A DNA stretch of 64,000 nt, from assembly GCA_900315455.1 (NCBI GenBank), contig OMZE01000003.1, positions 62,001 to 126,000 on the forward strand, given 5' to 3'. The translations under genes were made by a program, and so were the position numbers. The notes under the pieces are model-generated. The model was not told where the DNA came from, did not search any database, and saw only the letters and a list, made by a program, of their open reading frames with translations. The stretch's first letter is position 1; each line of letters opens with the position of its first letter. Of the stretch, positions 1-8,911 are shown piece after piece. The stretch comes from an uncultured Prevotellaceae bacterium (GTDB lineage: Bacteria > Bacteroidota > Bacteroidia > Bacteroidales > Bacteroidaceae).

Positions 1-354
1 AGCATAGGCGACATTGATGTCATGCCTTTTGTGGTGATGCATGGCAAAATGCCCATTCTGGGGTTCAGAATAGGAAAACTGACTTATATCACCGACATGA
101 AGACCATCGACGATAAAGAAATGCCTTACCTCGAAGGTACGGAAGTGCTCGTGGTCAATGCGCTCAGAAAGGAGAAAGAGCATCATTCGCACCAACTGCT
201 CGGAGATGCTGTAGAATTCGCCAAAAGGGTAGGGGCGCAACAGGCGTTCTTCATCCATTGCACACACCGAATCGGACTGCATGAAGAGGTCAACGCACAA
301 TTGCCTGAAGGCATGCAACTGGCCTACGATGGATTGGTAATAGAAATCGGGTAA
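1..354 (+). CDS. MBL-fold metallohydrolase, PhnP-like (3' part)
   Basis: The frame is open from base 1, so the gene begins before the window; 117 C-terminal residues are visible. They include the metallo-beta-lactamase-like end FFIHCTHRIGLHEEV, with the histidine-rich strand-turn typical of the phosphoribosyl cyclic phosphodiesterase (PhnP) branch, followed by a short tail ending LAYDGLVIEIG. In Bacteroidetes this family is usually a single-domain cytosolic protein of about 250 residues that hydrolyses a phosphodiester using two metal ions. The exact substrate cannot be told from this fragment. The N-terminal HxHxDH motif lies outside the window. An rRNA-processing or ribonuclease Z-like role is an alternative. 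Confidence 0.75.
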   Translation, partial: SIGDIDVMPFVVMHGKMPILGFRIGKLTYITDMKTIDDKEMPYLEGTEVLVVNALRKEKEHHSHQLLGDAVEFAKRVGAQQAFFIHCTHRIGLHEEVNAQLPEGMQLAYDGLVIEIG

Positions 355-554
355 CGCAACGAAATAACAGATTCAATAATTCATACGTCCCATCAACTCT
401 CCTTTACTCCCTTTTTTACTCTCTTTTTTGCACCCCTTTAACTCCCTGTTTTTACTCTTGAAAGTTGAGCGAATGCGAGACTTGGATGAGGTATATACAC
501 AAAAAAAGGAGTACCGCCGTACTCCAACCTTTTGTTAACCTTAAATCTAATACT

Positions 555-680
555 ATGAAAAACACATTGCAAAAGTATCACATTAACTTCGTTTCGCAAA
601 ATATTTTGGGCAAAAAACGTCGATTTGTAACTTTATTTAACGATTTTGTGCTGTTTTTAAAGAATCTTGGGCTTTGGTAA
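555..680 (+). CDS. Possible small ORF, 41 aa
   Basis: A 41-codon ORF starts MKNTLQKYHINF, is basic in its first half (GKKRRF) and ends in a hydrophobic stretch (FVLFLKNLGLW). It follows a leader reading AACCTTAAATCTAATACTATG, an AT-rich context that looks like other Bacteroidetes 5' leaders, and a small hairpin just upstream. No domain is recognised. A promoter-like element sits inside it, so the region may instead give rise to a non-coding RNA. Reported as a possibility only. Confidence 0.25.
   Translation: MKNTLQKYHINFVSQNILGKKRRFVTLFNDFVLFLKNLGLW
605..635 (+). promoter_or_regulatory. Promoter-like -33/-7 pair
   Basis: TTTG at 605-608, then 19 nt, then TAACTTTA at 628-635, one base off the Bacteroidetes -7 consensus TAnnTTTG. 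No + strand gene of normal size follows before the minus-strand trio, so any transcript would be short (about 150-200 nt) and probably non-coding. Confidence 0.3.
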
Positions 681-786
681 AGGTTTTTCTACCATCCTAA
701 AACTTACCTCCCATCAGTCAGTGGGTATTCGACAAGTCTTGGGACAAAAGATTTTTTCGTGACATCATGCAGGGTTTGACTCCTGT

Positions 787-825
787 CAAAAAAATGAGGA
801 TGTGCCCAAAATCTTGGACACATCC
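787..825 (-). terminator. Terminator of the minus-strand trio
   Basis: GAGGATGTG (794-802) pairs perfectly with CACATCCTC (817-825). Read on the minus strand the hairpin is followed by ATTTTTTT, the expected shape of an intrinsic terminator, about 25 bases after the stop of the 849-1154 gene. Confidence 0.75.
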
Positions 826-848
826 TCAATGGCGTAGTTCTCTTTCCC

Positions 849-1154
849 TTAACTTGAGAAAAGCGCGGATAGAATACTTCTGCCTTTCCCCTTCTTAATG
901 GTCTTGTGTTGCTTGTTGCCCAAACGATTGTAAAGTTTCCATACCAGGATAAGCCCGTCAAACAGCGAGGCTCCTGTCGACATGACGTGGGCAAAACGAT
1001 GTGATGGTAAGTTACTCTCTTCCTTGTGGAACAGGGTGTTCCACTGCGTTTTCATAGAATGGTTGTCTTGACGAAGTTCCCGGCGAAGTTGTTCTTTCCT
1101 TGCACGGATATCATCGAGTGACTTGTAGTGTAACAAAGGCTGGTCAGGAATCAT
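849..1154 (-). CDS. Hypothetical small basic protein (101 aa)
   Basis: Last gene of a three-gene minus-strand operon after the holin-like and YtxH genes. I take the ATG at 1154, two bases after the upstream stop, which fits coupled translation; a longer frame would overlap the neighbour. The N-terminal half is charged (SLDDIRARKEQLRRELR) and likely helical; a short semi-hydrophobic patch lies at about residues 60-75; the tail is very basic (KQHKTIKKGKGR). No catalytic motif is seen. The company of an envelope protein and a YtxH protein suggests an envelope or stress role, but this is inference from position. Confidence 0.7.
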   Translation of the reverse strand: MIPDQPLLHYKSLDDIRARKEQLRRELRQDNHSMKTQWNTLFHKEESNLPSHRFAHVMSTGASLFDGLILVWKLYNRLGNKQHKTIKKGKGRSILSALFSS

Positions 1155-1156
1155 AA

Positions 1157-1507
1157 TCAGGAATTGAGAAGTAAGTCGGCTAAAAACCTGACAAGGGGTT
1201 TCTCCACCCACTTGCGTCTGTTGAAGACAAAGAGGATAAGAAGCAAAAGGTAAAAACCAGCGACAATGCAGAACGCACCCACCGTACCCGTCATAGGAGC
1301 AAGGGCGTAGGCCGCGGCAAACGACAGGTAGATGAGCATCAGCAGCAGGGTAAGTACCACGACAAGAGCCATGGCGGTGAGCGTGAGCAACCGCACCACC
1401 TTCTCGATGATGTCAAGTTTCACATACTCCGACTGCACACCGACATAGTGCTTCAACGACTCTGCCAATTGGGCTATCGTCTCAATGTTCTTGTCGCTGG
1501 AAATCAT
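1157..1507 (-). CDS. Phage holin superfamily III-like membrane protein
   Basis: A 116-residue protein: a soluble N-terminal helix (about 1-35), then two long hydrophobic segments at about 40-65 and 72-95 joined by a short turn (LAPMTG), then a basic tail (NRRKWVEKP). This is the architecture of the putative actinobacterial holin-X/holin superfamily III family, common in Bacteroidetes and not linked to phage there. It is expected in the inner membrane, probably in envelope homeostasis rather than lysis. It sits between a YtxH gene and a small basic protein gene; the three recur together in Bacteroidales as I recall. No phage genes are nearby, which argues against a true holin. Confidence 0.75.
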   Translation of the reverse strand: MISSDKNIETIAQLAESLKHYVGVQSEYVKLDIIEKVVRLLTLTAMALVVVLTLLLMLIYLSFAAAYALAPMTGTVGAFCIVAGFYLLLLILFVFNRRKWVEKPLVRFLADLLLNS

Positions 1508-1528
1508 AAGAGAGTGATGGTATAGCGA

Positions 1529-1747
1529 TTATTCTACTGCGTCAGTGGCAGCATCCTTGATGTCGTCCACAAGGTCTTCCATGTCCTTGCGAGAAATGTT
1601 CAGATTGTGCTTCTTGCAGAAATCCGACACCGTGTCAGAAATCCTCGTGCGGGTGTCTGTACCCTTTTCAGGAGCCATGAGAATGCCAAGTGCAGCACCG
1701 GCAATAGCGCCACCAATGAAAGCGCCAATCATACTTAATTGTTTCAT
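1529..1747 (-). CDS. YtxH domain protein
   Basis: I chose the internal ATG at 1747 because it gives the canonical YtxH N-terminus: a short start (MKQLSMIG), a glycine/alanine-rich membrane segment (AFIGGAIAGAALGILMAPEKG, residues about 9-29) and a charged helical tail of about 45 residues. The PEKG turn after the membrane segment is diagnostic. YtxH proteins are small membrane-anchored proteins often induced by general stress; the molecular role is unknown. It is the first gene of the operon with the holin-like gene. The sequence upstream of 1747 is AT-rich and likely untranslated. Confidence 0.8.
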   Translation of the reverse strand: MKQLSMIGAFIGGAIAGAALGILMAPEKGTDTRTRISDTVSDFCKKHNLNISRKDMEDLVDDIKDAATDAVE

Positions 1748-1960
1748 GATGATAAAGTTTTTAGTTGTATAAATGGTTATTTGTTGATTTGTCAATTCAA
1801 GAGTCGCCCTCAGGACAAAATCTCTGATTGAGATAGCAAATTTAATGTTTTTTTTCCAAAGATGAAAGATTTGAATAATCATTTTTTGTTAAAAATGTTG
1901 TATTTTGTTCATTTAACAAACTTTATAGACTTCTAACCCGTGTTTTTGGCCGAATTTGTG

Positions 1961-1968
1961 TAATTTCG
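1961..1968 (+). promoter_or_regulatory. Candidate -7 box for the SPOR lipoprotein gene
   Basis: TAATTTCG lies 54 bases upstream of the ATG at 2023 and is close to TAnnTTTG. No TTTG is found at the expected 19-20 nt distance, so only the -7 box is supported. Confidence 0.35.
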
Positions 1969-2022
1969 CACACAAATAGAAATATGTGACTTTTTTTATC
2001 AATCATCTATAATTTCAAACAC

Positions 2023-2520
2023 ATGAAGAAATACTTGGTTTTATGCGCAGGACTTTGCATGATCCTGGCGCTTGGCAGTTGCAAAAGCAAGGAGAGTGCA
2101 TACCGTAAGGCATACGACGCTGCTAATGCAGGAGATGCCACTACTACTACCACTTCCACTGGCTATGATGACACTCCTGTGGTGACACCGTTCGTAGAAA
2201 CACCGGCAACAGCACCCAGCGTGTCCGACAATTCCGACAATGTGCCCGTACGCACAGAGCAAGACCTGCAAGTGGTCAGTGGCTCAGGGTTGAAGGCATA
2301 CAGCGTGGTCGTGGGATCGTTCTCCGTGAAGTCTAATGCCGAGAACTTGGTGCAGAGACTCAGGGCTGCTGGGTATGACGCACAACTGGCTTTCAACTCC
2401 AACCGCAACATGTATCGTGTGGTGGCATCCACATTCTCCGACAAGTCGAGCGCCGTTCAGAGCCGTACACGACTCAGGGAGACCTACCCCGACGCATGGC
2501 TCCTCTATTACGGTTATTAA
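2023..2520 (+). CDS. SPOR domain lipoprotein
   Basis: Residues 1-20 form a lipoprotein signal with lipobox LGSC (Cys20), followed by a charged segment, a Thr/Ser/Pro-rich linker (about 40-90) and a C-terminal SPOR domain (about 92-165, beginning YSVVVGSFSVKSNAENLVQRL). SPOR domains bind glycan strands stripped of stem peptides at division septa, so the protein is probably an outer-membrane-anchored, periplasmic peptidoglycan binder. At 165 residues it is a minimal lipoprotein-SPOR form common in Bacteroidales. ruvX begins four bases after its stop, suggesting co-transcription. Confidence 0.85.
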   Translation: MKKYLVLCAGLCMILALGSCKSKESAYRKAYDAANAGDATTTTTSTGYDDTPVVTPFVETPATAPSVSDNSDNVPVRTEQDLQVVSGSGLKAYSVVVGSFSVKSNAENLVQRLRAAGYDAQLAFNSNRNMYRVVASTFSDKSSAVQSRTRLRETYPDAWLLYYGY

Positions 2521-2523
2521 GCC

Positions 2524-2937
2524 GTGGCGAGGATTCTGTCTATTGACTACGGAAAAAAACGTACAGGATTGGCAGTCACCGATCCGCTGCAGATTATTGC
2601 TGGCGGATTGGCGACTGTCTCTACGTTTACACTCTTCGAATGGCTCGACAATTATCTGAATACCGAACAGGTGGAAAGGGTCATCGTGGGTGAACCAAAA
2701 CAAACTAACGGGTTGCCGAGCGAAAACATGGCGAGAGTCAGCGCCTTCGTGAAGAAATTCCGTAAAACTTATCCCCACATTCCCGTCGAACTCGTCGATG
2801 AGAGGTTCACGTCGGTGCTTGCACATAGGGCAATGATCGATGGTGGACTCAAACAGAAAGCACGTCGCGACAAGGCCCTGGTCGATGAAATCAGTGCCAC
2901 GATTATTCTGCAAAGTTATCTGGAATCTAAAAAATAA
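2524..2937 (+). CDS. ruvX: Putative pre-16S rRNA nuclease (YqgF/RuvX)
   Basis: A 137-residue RNase H-fold protein with the YqgF signature ILSIDYGKKRTGLAVTD at the N-terminus, the central VIVGEP strand and VDERFTS near residue 97. The family member in E. coli is implicated in 16S rRNA 5' end maturation. The start is a GTG at 2524, three bases after the stop of the SPOR gene, which is the only start that preserves the first beta strand. def follows after about 100 bases. Length matches the family. Confidence 0.9.
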   Translation: MARILSIDYGKKRTGLAVTDPLQIIAGGLATVSTFTLFEWLDNYLNTEQVERVIVGEPKQTNGLPSENMARVSAFVKKFRKTYPHIPVELVDERFTSVLAHRAMIDGGLKQKARRDKALVDEISATIILQSYLESKK

Positions 2938-3037
2938 TGACTCAACTTTTACGAGTAAGGAAAGATGAGATTTGATGAGGGCTTCCCCTTTGTCTTCCCT
3001 TCAACTCCCGTTGGTTGAGCGAACGCGAATCTTAAAA

Positions 3038-3601
3038 ATGATATTACCTATTTATATATATGGGCAGCCGGTTCTGAGAAAGGTGGCAAAAGACATACCT
3101 GAGGATTACGAACCACTGCCACAACTCATCGACGACATGTTCGCCACACTCGATGAGTCGGAGGGTATCGGACTGGCAGCACCACAGGTGGGAAAAAATA
3201 TCCGGGTGGTGGTCATCGACCTCAATGTGCTTGCCGAAGACATGCCCGAGTATAAGGGATTCAGAAAGGTGTTCATCAACCCGCATATCGAGGAATACGA
3301 TGACAGTGAGACCGATACGCAGGAGGAAGGGTGCCTCAGCCTCCCGGGAATCCACGAGAAAGTGACCCGCCCCACACGCATCAGGGTGACCTATGAGGAT
3401 GCCGACAGGAAACCGCACGACGAATGGGTAGATGGATACCTGGCACGCGTGATGCAACATGAGTTCGACCACCTCGATGGAAAGGTGTTCGTCGACCGTA
3501 TCTCCGCATTCCGCAAACAAATGATCAAGAGCAAACTCAAGGCCCTCCTGCAAGGGCGCTACCGTTGTGGATACCGCACCAAGGCTGCTCCACAGAAGTA
3601 A
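3038..3601 (+). CDS. def: Peptide deformylase
   Basis: All three catalytic motifs are present: GIGLAAPQVG (about 45-54), EEGCLSLPG (about 100-108) and QHEFDHLDG (about 142-150), giving the Cys and two His metal ligands plus the catalytic Glu. It removes the N-formyl group from nascent proteins. I start at the ATG at 3038 (MILPIYIYG...), which gives 187 residues, the family length; the longer frame from 2972 reads through intergenic sequence that includes the dispersed motif GTTGAGCGAACGCGAATC. The 3' end comes within 27 bases of the next gene. Confidence 0.95.
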   Translation: MILPIYIYGQPVLRKVAKDIPEDYEPLPQLIDDMFATLDESEGIGLAAPQVGKNIRVVVIDLNVLAEDMPEYKGFRKVFINPHIEEYDDSETDTQEEGCLSLPGIHEKVTRPTRIRVTYEDADRKPHDEWVDGYLARVMQHEFDHLDGKVFVDRISAFRKQMIKSKLKALLQGRYRCGYRTKAAPQK

Positions 3602-3627
3602 TACCGACACAAACCTTATCGCACAAT

Positions 3628-5604
3628 ATGATGAGGCGCGTAGTTCTACTCTCATTGGCTCTTCTTCCACTCCTCGCCACGGCACAGTTCAATGTCGACA
3701 GGCTGATTATGAGTGGAAGAAGCGCGTTGTATTATGAGGACTACGTGCTCGCCATACAGCATTTCAACAGGGCCATCGACTCAAAACCGTATCTCTACGA
3801 ACCTTGGTTCTACAGAGGGGTGGCTAAGTTCTACCTCGACGATTTCGCCGGGGCAGAGAGAGACTGTAGCGAGGCCATCTCTCTCAACCCTTATGTCACA
3901 GGTATTTACGAATTGAGAGGACTGTGCCGCATACGACTGAAAAAGTTCGAGAGTGCCATCTCCGACTATGACCGCGCACTGAAGGATGAACCTACAGCAC
4001 AGAACTTCTGGTTCAACCGAATGCTCTGCCGACTCGAACTGAAAGACTATGACCAGGTGCATCTCGACCTCGACACCATCATCAGCAAATGGAGCAAGAA
4101 CTCAAGGGCTTATTCCGTGAAAGCAGGGGTGTACCTCATACAGAAAGACACCACACAGGCTGCCGTATGGCTCGACAAGGCGCTCGAACTCGACCCCTAC
4201 GATGTGGAGATGTGGATGACAAGGGCGAGTATCAGCCTCTCACGCCAAAACTGGAAAGAGGCCGACGAACACCTCAGCCGAGTGATTCACCTCCGGCCGA
4301 AAATGGTGGGAAACTACCTCAATAGGGCCATCTGCCGACTCAATACCAACAACTTGCGAGGGGCGATGAGCGACTACGACACGGCGCTCGAACTCGACCC
4401 CGACAACTTCCTTGCACACTACAACAGGGGAATCCTGCGTGTGCAGGTGGGCGACTACAACAGGGCCATCACCGACTTTGACTACGTGATACGAATGGAA
4501 CCCAACAACGTGATGGCCATCTACAACAGGGCACAACTGCTGCACAAGACGGGTGACCTGAGAGGGGCCATACGCGACTACACCAAGGTCATCGACCAAT
4601 ATCCCAACTTCTGGATAGGACTGCAAAACCGGGCGGAGTGCTATCGCCGCCTGGGAATGACCAACCAGGCCGAACTCGATGAGTTCCGCATCTTCAAGGC
4701 GCAGATGGACAAGCATATCGGTATCCAGCCTCGATGGACACTCAGCCAAATCCGACAGACGAGGAAGAAGAGCGAAATCGATATGAGCAAATACAACCAA
4801 ATCGTGGTCGAAGACGAGGAGACGGTGGAGCATGAATACGAGTTCGAATACGAGAACATCTACAGGGGAAAGGTGCAGCATAGGAAGGTGGAGATAGAGG
4901 AGATGCCCATGTACCACCTTTCGTATATCAGATATGCCAACCTCATCAAGTCGTATCAGGTCTTCGACGCCCTCGTCGAGACATTCAACCAGAAGGAAAA
5001 ACCACGACACAAGGTATATCTCACCTGTAACCCTAACTCGCTCAGCGAACAGCAGTCGACGGCGGTATTCAATATCATCGACTCGCTCTCTGCCGACCTG
5101 CAGCAGGCACACGACATGAGAACGACAAGGGCTTTGCTGTTGCAAAGGGCTGTGGCATATACCGTGGTGCAGAATTTCGCCGAGGCGGTCGACGACTTGA
5201 ACACTTGTCTGGAAATCGACCCCAACGATGTGCTGGCTCTGTGGCAAAGGGCGGTGTGCACCACACGACTCAACGAGATGAGTTCTTCGAAAGCCACCGA
5301 CACGCAAATCAAGGAGGCTGGTGCCATCGACGACCTCACCAGGGTACTGCAGGCCGACTCCACCAATGCTTATGTCTATTACGACAGGGGAAACTTATAT
5401 CTCGCGCAGGAAAACTACGAAAAGGCCATCGCCGATTTCACCAGTGCCATCAGCCATAATGCCAACATCGCCGAGGCTTACTACAACCGAGGACTGGCCC
5501 GCATCAAGTCGGGAAAGAACGTGGAGGGTATCGACGACCTGAGCAGGGCAGGCGAACTGGGCATCTACAGCGCTTATGGCATGATAAAGAAATATTCGCA
5601 GTAG
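3628..5604 (+). CDS. Secreted tetratricopeptide repeat protein
   Basis: A 658-residue protein with an N-terminal signal peptide (MMRRVVLLSLALLPLLATAQ) followed by two blocks of TPR units, roughly residues 25-360 and 470-650, each repeat showing the W-LG-Y-A-P pattern such as AISDYDRALKDEP and AIADFTSAISHNA. Between them lies an acidic insert (EDEETVEHEYEFEYEN) likely to be unstructured. The protein is expected in the periplasm as a scaffold. Bacteroidetes commonly have such long TPR proteins next to translation genes. No enzymatic domain was seen. Start at 3628 is chosen because it exposes the signal peptide. Confidence 0.85.
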   Translation: MMRRVVLLSLALLPLLATAQFNVDRLIMSGRSALYYEDYVLAIQHFNRAIDSKPYLYEPWFYRGVAKFYLDDFAGAERDCSEAISLNPYVTGIYELRGLCRIRLKKFESAISDYDRALKDEPTAQNFWFNRMLCRLELKDYDQVHLDLDTIISKWSKNSRAYSVKAGVYLIQKDTTQAAVWLDKALELDPYDVEMWMTRASISLSRQNWKEADEHLSRVIHLRPKMVGNYLNRAICRLNTNNLRGAMSDYDTALELDPDNFLAHYNRGILRVQVGDYNRAITDFDYVIRMEPNNVMAIYNRAQLLHKTGDLRGAIRDYTKVIDQYPNFWIGLQNRAECYRRLGMTNQAELDEFRIFKAQMDKHIGIQPRWTLSQIRQTRKKSEIDMSKYNQIVVEDEETVEHEYEFEYENIYRGKVQHRKVEIEEMPMYHLSYIRYANLIKSYQVFDALVETFNQKEKPRHKVYLTCNPNSLSEQQSTAVFNIIDSLSADLQQAHDMRTTRALLLQRAVAYTVVQNFAEAVDDLNTCLEIDPNDVLALWQRAVCTTRLNEMSSSKATDTQIKEAGAIDDLTRVLQADSTNAYVYYDRGNLYLAQENYEKAIADFTSAISHNANIAEAYYNRGLARIKSGKNVEGIDDLSRAGELGIYSAYGMIKKYSQ

Positions 5605-5681
5605 GTTCAGCCGGTTGCTAAGGTCTATAAGAACCCCAAAGACCTTAAGGACCTTGGCTAGAAAAATAAACTCCGTTTTAT

Positions 5682-5712
5682 TTTGCTTTTCGTTCACTTT
5701 GCACTACCTTTG
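5682..5712 (+). promoter_or_regulatory. Promoter of thrS
   Basis: TTTG at 5682-5685, exactly 19 nt, then TACCTTTG at 5705-5712: a perfect match to the Bacteroidetes primary-sigma promoter. It lies about 40 bases before the thrS ATG. Confidence 0.85.
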
Positions 5713-5753
5713 CCCCCAATTATCTGTATTCACAAATATTTGTTCAATTTGTT

Positions 5754-7718
5754 ATGATAAAAATCACATTCCCCGATGGCACCGTGCGTGAGTTCGAACA
5801 GGGTGTCACCGGTCTTCAAATCGCCGAGAGCATCTCGCCGGCTCTCGCACGCAACGTTGTATCTTGCGGGGTAAATGGTGAGACAGTGGAACTCAACCGA
5901 CCCATCCTCAGCGATGCTACCATCGCGCTCTACAAGTTCGAAGACGAGGAGGGAAAACACACGTTCTGGCATACCAGTGCCCACCTGTTGGCTGAGGCGC
6001 TGCAAGAGTTGTATCCCGGCATACAGTTCGGATTCGGACCGGCTGTGGAAAACGGATTCTTCTACGACGTGATGCCCAAGGAGGGAGACGTCATCTCCGA
6101 AAACGACTTCCCGAAAATCGAGGCGAAGATGATGGAACTGGCAAGGAAAGACGAGCCTGTGGTGCGGCACGACATCTCAAAGGCGGATGCCCTGCGCGAC
6201 TTCAAGGCTGCCGGACAGGAATACAAGTGCGAGCACATTGACCTCGACCTGGAAGATGGCACCATCTCTACCTATACACAGGGCTCTTTCACCGACCTCT
6301 GCCGCGGACCGCACCTCGTTTCCACAGGAGCCATCAAGGCGCTCAAGATTACCAGCGTTGCCGGTGCTTTCTGGCGCGGCGATGCCAAACGTGAACAGAT
6401 GACGCGCATCTATGGCATTTCTTTCCCCAAGAAGAAAATGCTCGACGAATACCTCGTCATGCTCGAGGAGGCAAAGAAACGCGACCACCGCAAAATCGGC
6501 AAGGAGATGGAACTGTTCATGTTCTCCGAGAGAGTGGGAAGGGGACTGCCCATCTGGCTGCCTAAAGGCACCGACCTGCGCCTGCGCCTGCAAGATATGC
6601 TGCGTAAGATTCAGAAGAAGTTTGGATACCAGGAGGTCATCACTCCGCATATCGGAAGCAAGAACCTCTATGTCACTTCCGGACACTATGCACACTATGG
6701 CAAAGACTCTTTCCAACCCATACATACTCCCGAGGAAGACGAGGAGTACATGCTCAAACCCATGAACTGCCCGCACCACTGCGAGGTGTTCGCCATGAAA
6801 CCACGCTCTTATAAGGACCTGCCTCTGCGTATCGCTGAGTTTGGCACGGTTTACCGATATGAAAAGAGCGGAGAACTCCACGGACTCACACGTGTGCGCT
6901 CGTTTACGCAAGACGACGCGCATATCTTCTGCCGCCCCGACCAGGTGAAGGGCGAGTTCCTGCGAGTGATGGACATCATACAGGCGGTGTTCAAAATCTT
7001 CAACTTCGACAACTTCGAGGCGCAAATCTCGCTCCGCGACCCCAAGGACACCGAGAAATATATCGGTAGCGACGAGGTGTGGCATGAGAGCGAGCAGGCC
7101 ATCATCGATGCCTGCCGGGAGAAAGGACTCGATGCGAAGATTGAATATGGAGAGGCTGCATTCTATGGCCCGAAACTCGACTTCATGGTAAAAGATGCCA
7201 TCGGACGACGCTGGCAACTCGGTACCATTCAGGTAGATTATAACCTGCCACAACGCTTCAAACTCGAATATACTGCCGAGGACAACTCCAAGCAGACTCC
7301 GGTGATGGTGCACCGTGCACCCTTCGGGTCGATGGAGAGGTTCACTGCAGTGCTCATTGAACATACCGCCGGACATTTCCCATTGTGGCTTACTCCCGAC
7401 CAGGTGGCCATTCTCCCCATCTCGGAGAAGTTCAACGACTACGCCAAAGAGGTGTGCCGCTTCTTCGATGCACAAGGGGTGCGCGCCGTCATCGACGACC
7501 GCAACGAGAAAATCGGCCGTAAGATTCGTGACAACGAACTCAAGCGAGTACCCTATATGGTTATCGTAGGCGAGAAAGAGGCTGCCGAAGGTCTTGTCTC
7601 CATGCGTAAACAGGGTGGTGGCGAACAGGCTACCATGTCTATGCAGGAGTTTGCCGACCGTGTCAATGCCGAGGTGGCAGAGATGCTCGAGGCTACCAAT
7701 ATCGAACCGCAAGATTGA
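5754..7718 (+). CDS. thrS: Threonine--tRNA ligase
   Basis: A 654-residue class II aminoacyl-tRNA synthetase. The TGS domain is at about 1-62 ([14 protein letters not shown]), followed by the editing domain with the [11 protein letters not shown] motif and a later [10 protein letters not shown] segment with its cysteine, then the catalytic core with MNCPHHC, the class II motif 2 region ([20 protein letters not shown]) and motif 3 ([11 protein letters not shown]), ending in an anticodon-binding domain ([14 protein letters not shown] onward). The zinc ligands Cys/His/His are all visible. Length is typical. It has its own promoter and a strong terminator, so it is a single-gene unit directly before infC. 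Confidence 0.97.
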   Translation: MIKITFPDGTVREFEQGVTGLQIAESISPALARNVVSCGVNGETVELNRPILSDATIALYKFEDEEGKHTFWHTSAHLLAEALQELYPGIQFGFGPAVENGFFYDVMPKEGDVISENDFPKIEAKMMELARKDEPVVRHDISKADALRDFKAAGQEYKCEHIDLDLEDGTISTYTQGSFTDLCRGPHLVSTGAIKALKITSVAGAFWRGDAKREQMTRIYGISFPKKKMLDEYLVMLEEAKKRDHRKIGKEMELFMFSERVGRGLPIWLPKGTDLRLRLQDMLRKIQKKFGYQEVITPHIGSKNLYVTSGHYAHYGKDSFQPIHTPEEDEEYMLKPMNCPHHCEVFAMKPRSYKDLPLRIAEFGTVYRYEKSGELHGLTRVRSFTQDDAHIFCRPDQVKGEFLRVMDIIQAVFKIFNFDNFEAQISLRDPKDTEKYIGSDEVWHESEQAIIDACREKGLDAKIEYGEAAFYGPKLDFMVKDAIGRRWQLGTIQVDYNLPQRFKLEYTAEDNSKQTPVMVHRAPFGSMERFTAVLIEHTAGHFPLWLTPDQVAILPISEKFNDYAKEVCRFFDAQGVRAVIDDRNEKIGRKIRDNELKRVPYMVIVGEKEAAEGLVSMRKQGGGEQATMSMQEFADRVNAEVAEMLEATNIEPQD

Positions 7719-7735
7719 TTCTTCTATTGCCCTAT

Positions 7736-7773
7736 AAGTCATGGGGGAGGCTCGTGCCTCCCCCATGACTTTT
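7736..7773 (+). terminator. Terminator after thrS
   Basis: AAGTCATGGGGGAGGC (7736-7751) pairs perfectly with GCCTCCCCCATGACTT (7756-7771) around a four-base loop, followed by T residues. Confidence 0.85.
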
Positions 7774-7858
7774 CTACAGATTCACGTCACTTCCATATTT
7801 TCCACATTTCCCATAATTCTTATCTCTTCCTTCCTCCAAAATTTTTTTCTCTTTTTTC

Positions 7859-7889
7859 TTTGCTAATTACCTAATTTATCGTAACTTTG
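7859..7889 (+). promoter_or_regulatory. Promoter of infC-rpmI-rplT
   Basis: TTTG at 7859-7862, exactly 19 nt, then TAACTTTG at 7882-7889; the infC start is 25 bases further on. The leader is too short for the long L20-binding leaders known from Firmicutes. Confidence 0.85.
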
Positions 7890-7914
7890 CAGCCGCTTAT
7901 CATAAAAATGTTGA

Positions 7915-8622
7915 ATGAAGAACGACAAAAAGACCAATCAGTACCGTGTTAACGAACAAATTCGCGTGAGAGAAGTGCGCGTCGTCGGCGACGATGGCGC
8001 TACCGTCATGCCCACCCGTCAGGCTCTTGACCTGGCCCGACAAAAGGGGGTCGACCTCGTGGAAATCTCTCCCAACGCACAACCACCGGTCTGTCGTCTC
8101 ATCGACTACTCCAAATTCCTCTACCAGCAGAAGAAAAGGGCTAAGGAAATGAAGGCCAAGCAGGTAAAGGTGGAGGTGAAGGAGATTCGCTTCGGACCCC
8201 AGACGGGCGAGAACGACTACAACTTCAAACTGAAACATGCCAAGGAGTTCCTCACCGATGGCAACAAAGTGCGCGCCTACGTGTTCTTCCGCGGAAGGTC
8301 CATCCTCTTCAAGGAACAGGGAGAGGTGCTGCTCCTGAGATTTGCCAACGACCTTGAGGAATATGGTAAAGTAGAGCAGTTGCCCCAACTCGAAGGCAAG
8401 AAGATGGCCATCTTCATCGCTCCGAAGAAGGCGGGCGTGGCTAAAAAGAGCCAGCAGAAGATGGACCGCGAAAAGCGCGAGGCCGAGGCCAAGGAGGCTG
8501 CCAGAAAGGCTAAGGAGGCTGAGACCGAGGTCGAGGCCAGTGAGCCTGCTGGTGGCGGCTTGCTCGCCAATGCGAAAATCAGCGAGGAGGCCCTGCGAAA
8601 ACTGAAAGAAAACAATGAATGA
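7915..8622 (+). CDS. infC: Translation initiation factor IF-3
   Basis: IF-3 N domain (about 10-80, [19 protein letters not shown] and [22 protein letters not shown]) and C domain (about 85-170, [27 protein letters not shown]). It binds the 30S subunit and polices initiator tRNA and start codon choice. At 235 residues it is longer than the roughly 180-residue E. coli protein because of a Lys/Glu/Ala-rich tail after about 175, an extension common in Bacteroidetes. The ATG at 7915 places MKND directly before the N domain. It heads the conserved infC-rpmI-rplT operon. Confidence 0.96.
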   Translation: MKNDKKTNQYRVNEQIRVREVRVVGDDGATVMPTRQALDLARQKGVDLVEISPNAQPPVCRLIDYSKFLYQQKKRAKEMKAKQVKVEVKEIRFGPQTGENDYNFKLKHAKEFLTDGNKVRAYVFFRGRSILFKEQGEVLLLRFANDLEEYGKVEQLPQLEGKKMAIFIAPKKAGVAKKSQQKMDREKREAEAKEAARKAKEAETEVEASEPAGGGLLANAKISEEALRKLKENNE

Positions 8623-8683
8623 AGTGCGTAACGCCGGGTATATGCGTTGCCACTGTATAATAAATAACTAAATATTAAAAAAA

Positions 8684-8881
8684 ATGCCAAAAGTAAAGAC
8701 AAACTCCGGTGCCAAGAAGAGATTCCGTTTCACCGGTACAGGTAAGATCAAGAGACATCATGCTTACCACAGTCACATTCTCACAAAGAAGACGAAGAAG
8801 CAAAAGCGTAATCTGGTTCATCAGGCAATTGTTGACCGTAGCAACCTCAAGCAGGTGCGTGACCTCCTCTGTCTGCGTTAA
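8684..8881 (+). CDS. rpmI: 50S ribosomal protein L35
   Basis: A 65-residue basic protein beginning [14 protein letters not shown] with the internal L35 signature [14 protein letters not shown]. It is a late-assembling component of the large subunit. Order infC-rpmI-rplT is the usual one; rplT begins 30 bases downstream. Full length for the family. Confidence 0.97.
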   Translation: MPKVKTNSGAKKRFRFTGTGKIKRHHAYHSHILTKKTKKQKRNLVHQAIVDRSNLKQVRDLLCLR

Positions 8882-8911
8882 TTCAAGTCAAACATTTTAA
8901 AGGAAAAAACT

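Larger units (their letters stand above)
355..848. other. Long intergenic region with leader-like sequences
   Basis: About 490 bases separate the hydrolase from the convergent minus-strand trio. It holds a pyrimidine-rich tract (about 386-450), the dispersed motif GTTGAGCGAATGCGAGAC at 464-481, a short hairpin GGAGTAC/GTACTCC at about 507-525, a possible 41-codon ORF (555-680), a promoter-like pair (605-635) and the terminator at 794-825. No tRNA or other structured RNA was recognised. Confidence 0.5.

Noticed and set aside
1157-1507. Prophage lysis gene
   Set aside because: The holin-like protein has no phage neighbours, and holin-superfamily III proteins are ordinary chromosomal genes in Bacteroidetes.
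4240-5307. A 355-codon minus-strand open frame
   Set aside because: Shadow of the TPR gene; its sequence mirrors the repeat pattern and contains no motif.
6177-7766. A 529-codon minus-strand open frame
   Set aside because: It lies wholly across thrS, which has all synthetase motifs; the opposite-strand frame is a codon-usage shadow with no recognisable domain.
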